Positions 32,838 to 37,800 of a stretch of 37,800 nucleotides of DNA are shown here, one piece after another. Position numbers and translations under genes: made by a program. The number at the start of each line of letters is the position of its first letter. Position 1 is the first letter of the stretch. The notes below the pieces were generated by a model, which had not been told where the DNA came from, ran no database searches, and saw nothing but the letters and a program-made list of their open reading frames with translations. Source of the stretch: Acidobacteriota bacterium (GTDB lineage: Bacteria; Acidobacteriota; Polarisedimenticolia; JACPZX01); NCBI GenBank assembly GCA_016195325.1, contig JACPZX010000069.1:1-37800 (forward strand), in the 5' to 3' direction.

Positions 32838-34267
32838 CGATCCTCGGTCGGGGCCACCGGCTTTCTGCCGCCGCGGCCCCGTCCGCCCCTGCGCCGGCCC
32901 GTGCGCCGGCGGCCGGCCGGAGCCGCCGCAGCCTCGTCACCCTCCGAAGCCTGCGCGGGACCCGCGGCCTTCGCGGCGGGGGCATGGCTCGACGCCTTCG
33001 CCGGCAGAGCGTCGCTCGCGGACTTCGGGGCGTGCGACCGGTGCGAAGAATGCGACGCATGCGAGGAGTGCGAGGAGTGCGAAGAATGCCTGGATCGGTC
33101 GCCGGAGCGTCCCCGCCCGCGTCCGCGCGACGGCTCGTCCGGGAGGGGCTCGACCCCGGGCCCGTCCCCTTCGACCTCCATCGGAAGCTTCGTCAGCTTC
33201 GCGATCGCGTCGAGCCGCTTCATGTCCTGCGAGGTCGCGACGAGCGTGATCGCCGTCCCCCCCTTGCCCGCGCGGGCCGTCCTGCCGATGCGGTGGACGT
33301 AGTCCTCCGGGTCCTGGGGGACGTCGTAGTTGACGACGTGGGAGATTCCCGTGATGTCCAGCCCGCGCCCCGCGACGTCGGTGGCGACCAGGATCCGGAA
33401 CTCCTTGTCCTTGAACATCCGGACGATCGCCTCGCGCGTGCGCTGGGTCTGGAGGCTGCTGAGCGACCCCGCCTCGAACCCGGCCTGTCGCAGGCGCCGG
33501 GCGATCTCCGTCGTCGCCTCGCGCGTCGCCGTGAAGACGAGGCCGAGATCGGGAGGATCCTGCTTCAGGATCTTGACCAGCATCTCCTCCTTGTCGCGAT
33601 GGGAGCAGCGGACGACGCGCTGGACGACCCGCTCCGCGAGGAGCGTCGGAGGGCTCACCTGCACGCTGATCGGATCGTGCATGTAGGCGGAGGCGATCTT
33701 CATGACCGGCCCGGCGAGCGTCGCGGAAAAAAGGAGCGTCTGCCGGCTCGACGGCGCCGACTTCAGGATGAAGTCGACGTCCTCGATGAAGCCCATGTCG
33801 AGCATCCGGTCGGCCTCGTCGAGGACCAGGTAGCGGAGGTACCGCATCCGGATGACGCTGGTTCGGATGAACTCGATGAGGCGCCCCGGCGTCCCGACGA
33901 CGATGTCCGGCCCCGCGAAGACCGACTTGCGCTGATGGCCCAGGGCCGTGCCGCCGTAGATGACCGCCGCCTTCACGCCGATGCGGCCGCCGAGGTCGAT
34001 GGCGACCTGACCGACCTGGAGCGCGAGCTCCCGGGTCGGGCAGACGATGAGCGCCTGGACGTGGCCGTTGGGCTTGAGCCCCTGCAGGATCGGGACGAGG
34101 AAGGCGAGGGTCTTCCCGGTGCCCGTCTGCGCCATCCCCGCGACGTCCTTGCCGTCGAGGAGATGCTGGATGACCTTCTCCTGGATGGGCGTGCAGCGGT
34201 GGAACCCCATCTCGTGGAGCGCTTCCAGAAGCTCGATGCTGAGTGGAAATTCAGTGAATCGTTTCAT
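32834..34267 (-). CDS. DEAD-box ATP-dependent RNA helicase with Ser-His and Arg-Gly-rich tail
   Basis: 477 residues. Q motif (FPLSIELLEALHEMGFHRCTP with IQ), motif I AQTGTGKT (46-53), Ib TPGRLIEF, motif II DEAD (about 149-152), motif III SAT (FSATL), motif V VATDVAGRGLDI and motif VI HRIGRTARAGKGG are all present, so it should unwind RNA. From about residue 365 the tail is disordered: an RGRGRGRSGDRS stretch, a run of Ser-His pairs and triplets, then Ala/Lys-rich and RRRGGRGRGGRK segments that would bind RNA. ATG 34267 follows an extended -10 box by a few bases. It heads a helicase-MoxR-VWA-RNB gene series. Confidence 0.94.
   Translation of the reverse strand: MKRFTEFPLSIELLEALHEMGFHRCTPIQEKVIQHLLDGKDVAGMAQTGTGKTLAFLVPILQGLKPNGHVQALIVCPTRELALQVGQVAIDLGGRIGVKAAVIYGGTALGHQRKSVFAGPDIVVGTPGRLIEFIRTSVIRMRYLRYLVLDEADRMLDMGFIEDVDFILKSAPSSRQTLLFSATLAGPVMKIASAYMHDPISVQVSPPTLLAERVVQRVVRCSHRDKEEMLVKILKQDPPDLGLVFTATREATTEIARRLRQAGFEAGSLSSLQTQRTREAIVRMFKDKEFRILVATDVAGRGLDITGISHVVNYDVPQDPEDYVHRIGRTARAGKGGTAITLVATSQDMKRLDAIAKLTKLPMEVEGDGPGVEPLPDEPSRGRGRGRSGDRSRHSSHSSHSSHASHSSHRSHAPKSASDALPAKASSHAPAAKAAGPAQASEGDEAAAAPAGRRRTGRRRGGRGRGGRKPVAPTEDR
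33032..33090 (-). repeat. Short tandem repeat encoding the helicase Ser-His tail
   Basis: Imperfect 9-base units of the GAGTGCGAG/GAATGCGAC type (plus-strand view) repeat about six times. On the coding (minus) strand they give alternating Ser, Ser, His codons. Such tracts expand and contract easily, so tail length probably varies between strains. Confidence 0.7.
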
Positions 34268-34279
34268 CGTGGGTGAAGC

Positions 34280-34315
34280 AGTCTAGCATTTGCGGCCCTT
34301 AGGGTTTGGTATAGA
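34280..34315. promoter_or_regulatory. Divergent extended -10 promoters between helicase and HEAT-like genes
   Basis: On the plus strand TGGTATAGA (34307-34315) and on the minus strand TGCTAGACT (34288-34280) both match the extended -10 form TGnTAnnnT or close to it. No good -35 box is seen for either. Predicted starts near 34322 (plus) and 34274 (minus) leave leaders of only about 3 and 7 bases before the two ATGs, so both mRNAs may be leaderless or nearly so. Confidence 0.45.
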
Positions 34316-34324
34316 CTCCCGGCC

Positions 34325-35966
34325 ATGCCTTCCCCCCTCTGGTCTTTCGAAGATCTGGCCCGTTTCGCGCGGTTCGAGGACGCGGAAGTCCGTTACTGGG
34401 CGGCCGATCGGCTCGTCCACCTCTACCCCGAGCGGGCCGCCTCGGCCATCGCCGATCTCCTCTTCGACGACCACGACTCGACGCCGGCCCTCGTGGCCGA
34501 GCACCTCGGGACGCACGGACGCCATGAGCACATGCCCGTCCTCGCCAAGGGGTTCACGCGGGGTGCGGGGCTCCTCCCGGGACAGTGCCTCGAGTCGCTC
34601 GCGCGCCTCGGATACGCCGAGGCCCCGAGGCTCGCCCGCGCCGCCCTCCACCGGCGGGATCTGGCGGAAGGGGCCCTCGCCCCCATCGTCGCCGGCCTCG
34701 CCGAGATGGCGGTGGCCAGGGGGTCGGAGGACGCCGCCGACGCCGCGAGAGAGATCGTCCTGCGGCGCCCCGAGCTGTACGCCGAGCCGGCGGCGCTCAA
34801 AGGGTGCCTCCGCATCTTCGGCGACGACCGGCTGGGCGATCTGGTCGGGAAGTGGATCACCGCGCTGCACTTCCGCGGGATCGACTCCGCCGAGGCCGGC
34901 ATCCAGACGATCCAGGAGAACCTGCAGCTCGACGACGTGTCGTGGTGCCTGCGGACGGATCGCTCGGGGCGCGTCGATCTCGAGCGCTCGCTCCGATCCA
35001 TCGAGAACGGCTACGACTGCGAGGCCCGCCGGGAGATCCCGGAGTCGGACAGGGCCGCCCTGGCCGAGGCCTTCGCCGGCGGCGAGTTCCGGACGATGGC
35101 CGGCCGGCTCGCCGCCCTCGTGGCCGCGCGGGCGCGCGCCGTCACCGCTTCCTCGGCCGACCCCGGCGACGTGCTGCCGAAGCGCCTCGCCGCCCTCGCC
35201 TCCGGATTCGAGCGCGACGAGGTGCTCCACGAGGCGGAGCGGCTCGGCCACCCGATGCACACGTGGGTGATCTCACTCCTCCTGTCCGCCCTCTTCAAGA
35301 CGGCCCCCTACCTGAACTTCGAGCGCGAGTGCGATCGCGCCGGGAACGATCTCGACAGGCTGCTCGCCCTCGGCGAGAGGGAGACGGGGGCGCTCTTCAA
35401 GGTCCTTCCCGCGAAGCTGGCGGCGGCAGCCACCGGCGAGTCGCGCGATCGGCTGGAGCAGTGGTGCGTCGCAACGCTCGAGGCGCGCGGCCCCTTCTTC
35501 CCGAAGGTGATCGCGATCGACACGCTGGGCGAGATGAAGCTCCCGGCCCACATCCCGCTCCTCCTGGGCTACCTCGCCGAGGAGAACGGCTTCATGTACG
35601 GAGCGGCGGAGCGGGCCATCGTGAAGTTCGGCGACGAGGCGGTCGACGCCGCCCGCCGCGAGATGGATCGGCACGAGCTGCACCCCGACGCCGTCCACTC
35701 GATCCTCGTCGTCCTGTCGGACCTGATGTCGCCGGCGGCGCTCGCCCTGGCCGTCGAGCGGTTCGACGATTTCATGGAGGCCTCCGGCCCCGAGGAAGGT
35801 CCGGAGCTGATCGCGCTCCTGGGCGGGCGCGACCTCATCCCCCCCCTGCGGCGCTGGCTCAAGCACGCCGAGTCCTCGGGCTCGCGCGTCTCGGTGCGCG
35901 CCAGGATCGGCCACGCCCTGCTGCTCGTCGGCGCCATCCACAACGTCGCGATCCCCGAGGAGGAGG
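34325..35966 (+). CDS. HEAT-like repeat protein, 3' end fused out of frame into next gene
   Basis: About 547 residues recognisable. Repeating helical pairs such as VRYWAADRLVHLYPERAASA, VAEHLGTHGRHEHMPVLAKG, CLESLARLGYAEAPRLARAA and IDTLGEMKLPAHIPLLLGYL are HEAT/PBS-lyase-like. No signal peptide; a cytoplasmic scaffold. The sequence loses sense after VGAIHNVAIPEE, near 35955-35966, and the frame stays open to 37243 only because it runs across the glycosyltransferase in the wrong frame. So the natural stop is missing. Either a deletion removed it with the neighbour's start, or an indel broke a real fusion. The ATG is 3 bases beyond a predicted transcription start. Confidence 0.75.
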
Positions 35967-37525
35967 GTCGCCGCACTTCTCTGCGTCGTCATCGCGGGAG
36001 GGGCCCTGAGGTTCTGGCGCCTCTCGTCGGTTCCGCCGGCGCTTTACTGCGACGAGGCGTTCCAGGGGTACGAGGCCTACTGCCTCCTCAAGACGGACGC
36101 CGATTCGCGAGGCGTTCCCACGCCGCTCTTCTTCGACGTCTTCGGGGCGGGATGGGAAGAACCCCTCTACATCTACCTGACGACCATCCCCGTGGCGATC
36201 CTGGGGACGACGGAGGCGGCCGCGCGCGCGGTGGCGGCCGCCGCCGGAACGCTCGACCTCCTCGCCGTCGCCGCCATCGCCTTCGCCCTCGCGGGAAAAC
36301 GCGCCGCGCTCGCCGCGGCGGCGCTCATGGCCTTCTCCCCGTGGGCGTTTCACCTGAGCCGGGTCGGATTCCAGGCGACGCTCCTCCCTCTCCTCCTCGC
36401 GGCCGGGGCGGCGGCGCTCCTCAAGGGTGGGGCGAGCGCGCCCCCGCCCGCCGAGGAGAGTCGACCCCCCGGAGCTCGCCCCGGGTTCGGGTGGATCCTG
36501 CTCGGCGCGGCGCTCCTGACGCTTGCTCTCTACACGTACGTCGCGGCCAAGATCGTGGTGCCGATCCTCCTGGCGGCCTTCTGCGTCACGTTCAGGAGGC
36601 GCCTCGCGTCCCTGGGAGCCCGGAGACTCGCCCTCCTCGTGGGTGTCGTGACGGTGATCGCGCTGCCCGTCGTGCTCTTCACGCTGACGCCGGGGACGCA
36701 GACCCGTGCCAGCGACGTCGGCTTGATGAAGTATTACTCCGGGGCCGACTTCCTCCGGCAGTTCCTCGGGAACTACGCCGGGTATTTCTCACCGCGATTC
36801 CTGGTAACCGACGGCGATCCCATCCAGAGGCACCAGGTCGCGGGCTTCGGCGAGCTTCACGCGCACGATCTTCTGTTCCTGCTCGCCGGCCTCGTCGCCG
36901 CGCTGAGGCGGCGGAGCCCCGCCGATCTGTTCCTGACGGCGTGGCTCTTCGCGGGGCCGATCCCGGCGGCGCTCACGATCGATCCGCGGCACGCGATCCG
37001 CTCGATCGCCACCCTTCCCGCGATCTACGCCCTGGCGGGCGCGGGCGTGGCCGCCCTCTTCGGCCGCGACGGCTTCGTCGCCGGCAGGACGCGCCGGGGG
37101 ATCGCCGTCGCGGCCCTGCTTCTCGTGGGCGCGATCCTCTCGACGGGGCTCTACCTCCAGCGCTACTTCGTCGACTACCCGAAGTACTCCGGACCATGGT
37201 GGCAGTACGGGTTCAAGGAGGCGCTCCAGATCGCCATGGATGAGGTCGGGAAGCGGGACGCGATCTACGTGACGCCGAAAGCGACGTCCACCTACGTCCT
37301 GCGCCTCTACCTCTTCGCCTTTCCGCCCGCGGAGTTCCAGAAGCACGGCCTCACGCACACGAAGTACTTCTTCGATCCGCCGCCGTGGGACGATCAGGGG
37401 AAAGTGCCGGGGATGAGGGACCCGATCTTCATCCTCACCCCGGCCGAGAACCCCGGCGGGCGGGTGATGAGGCGCCATCTGATCCTCAACCGGACGGCAC
37501 CCCGGCCTTCGCCGTCGCCTGGTGA
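35967..37525 (+). CDS. Glycosyltransferase family 39-like membrane protein (start codon missing, C-terminal frameshift)
   Basis: Reading the third frame from 35967 gives VAALLCVVIAGGALRFWRLS followed by VPPALYCDEAFQGYEAYCLL, the first helix and catalytic Asp-Glu loop of GT39/ArnT-type glycosyltransferases. WEEPLYIYLTTIPVAILG and about ten further helices follow. These enzymes use polyprenyl-phosphate sugars at the outer face of the inner membrane. No ATG, GTG or TTG occurs in frame before 36192, so the formal open frame (36192-37658) lacks the catalytic loop. Near 37488-37492 a missing C shifts the frame: restored, the protein ends PDGTPAFAVAW at TGA 37523-37525. Two defects in G/C-rich runs suggest read errors or decay. 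Confidence 0.8.
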
Positions 37526-37778
37526 GGCCGGCCCTCTCCTTTCAGTCCCCCGTCACCCCGGTCGGATCGGCGATCAGCATCGGCTCTCCCGCGAGAAGCG
37601 CGGCCTGGGCGGCGGGCCTCAGCGCGCGCCGCTGATCCCCGCCAGCTCTGTTGGTTAGTCCCAGTTTAAGCGAGTCCGGAGACGCGAGGAACTGAGGAAA
37701 TGAAGAAGAAAGGCCCCCGGTCCGTGTTACGTTGCGGTTGTCGAGACGCGCAATGTCACACAAAACGGAGGCCTTCAG
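37526..37778. other. Non-coding or junction region with possible element border
   Basis: 253 bases with no convincing gene. The minus-strand frame from about 37645 down to stop 37542-37544 ends in protein-like wording (RRALRPAAQAALLAGEPMLI, then ADPTGVTGD) and could be the cut-off 3' end of a gene that once faced the glycosyltransferase. From about 37650 rightward the bases are clearly less GC-rich (GAACTGAGGAAATGAAGAAG), which suggests a different origin, for instance the end of an insertion sequence. No terminal inverted repeat could be paired because the other end is outside the window. Confidence 0.3.
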
Positions 37779-37800
37779 GTGAAGCCACACGCTACCGCCC
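37779..37800 (+). CDS. Start of a gene running off the window (possible transposase)
   Basis: GTG 37779 begins V-K-P-H-A-T-A before the window ends. It has an excellent ribosome-binding site, ACGGAGG at 37765-37771, seven bases upstream. The surrounding lower-GC sequence and the start wording are reminiscent of IS1380-type transposases, but seven residues cannot prove this. Confidence 0.4.

Noticed and set aside
33000-33110. Cysteine-rich CEECEEC-like reading on the plus strand, resembling a metal-binding protein
   Set aside because: It is the opposite strand of the helicase Ser-His tandem repeat and has no start or ribosome-binding site of its own.
36000-37243. Continuation of the HEAT-like protein into a very long 972-residue protein
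   Set aside because: After about 35966 the wording turns into Arg/Pro/Gly-rich out-of-frame translation of the glycosyltransferase.

Overview
This is a GC-rich window (I estimate close to 70% G+C), almost wholly protein-coding, with many 1-4 base gene overlaps and frequent GTG/TTG starts. The best lineage pointer is an 814-residue MacB/FtsX-type permease at 7272-9716. It has the double-permease architecture known as ADOP (acidobacterial duplicated orphan permease). A secreted Asp-box protein with a MopE-type metal-binding tail, an ECF42 sigma factor paired with a DGPF/YCII protein, and a BlaI-M56 pair fit the same picture. I infer a member of the Acidobacteriota (possibly Thermoanaerobaculia-like) or a close high-GC relative. 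No rRNA, tRNA or CRISPR array was seen.

Layout. 1-6.9 kb is an accessory-looking plus-strand strip: an O-methyltransferase cut by the window edge, a MOSC protein, ankyrin repeats, an APH(6)-type kinase, GrpB, a secreted VOC protein and a peptidase S51. Mixed in are three remnants that keep only parts of known families: a subclass B3 metallo-beta-lactamase, a leucine carboxyl methyltransferase-family protein, and a small SAM methyltransferase. 7.3-9.7 kb is the ADOP permease. 9.8-15.6 kb is a tight plus-strand array: cupin, nitrilase, DoxX, a membrane protein, VOC, ABM monooxygenase, uracil-DNA glycosylase family, DGPF/YCII, ECF42 sigma factor and a chlorite-dismutase-like protein.

15.7-18.5 kb is a BlaI repressor with a BlaR1-like M56 protease. 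A perfect inverted-repeat operator overlaps their promoter. The protease carries a DUF4097-like beta-helix with repeated S/T-T-G-G-G motifs in place of the usual penicillin-binding sensor. 18.5-22 kb holds an unknown protein and a large secreted Asp-box/MopE protein. 22-25.6 kb (minus) is a periplasmic adaptor with two MacB-like permeases and no ATPase in the window. 25.7-28.2 kb holds an alpha/beta hydrolase lipoprotein, a TPR protein behind a consensus-like sigma-70 promoter, and a 2,4-diaminopentanoate dehydrogenase-like oxidoreductase.

28.2-34.3 kb (minus) is the most system-like block. In transcription order it has a DEAD-box RNA helicase, a MoxR AAA+ ATPase, a CoxE-type VWA protein and an RNB exoribonuclease, with 4-base start/stop overlaps within each half. 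A small plus-strand secreted-peptide gene with its own TATAAT box sits in the gap between the halves. 34.3-37.5 kb holds a HEAT-like repeat protein running out of frame into a GT39-like membrane glycosyltransferase that has lost its start codon and has a likely one-base frameshift at its end. The last 275 bases are less GC-rich and look like the border of another element.

The two best candidates for an undescribed system are the helicase/MoxR/VWA/exoribonuclease cluster, which suggests chaperone-type AAA+ control of RNA turnover, and the BlaI/M56 pair with a non-penicillin-binding ectodomain. Apparent deletions and homopolymer frameshifts (4.68, 35.96 and 37.49 kb) mean assembly or read errors must be excluded before the broken genes are interpreted.
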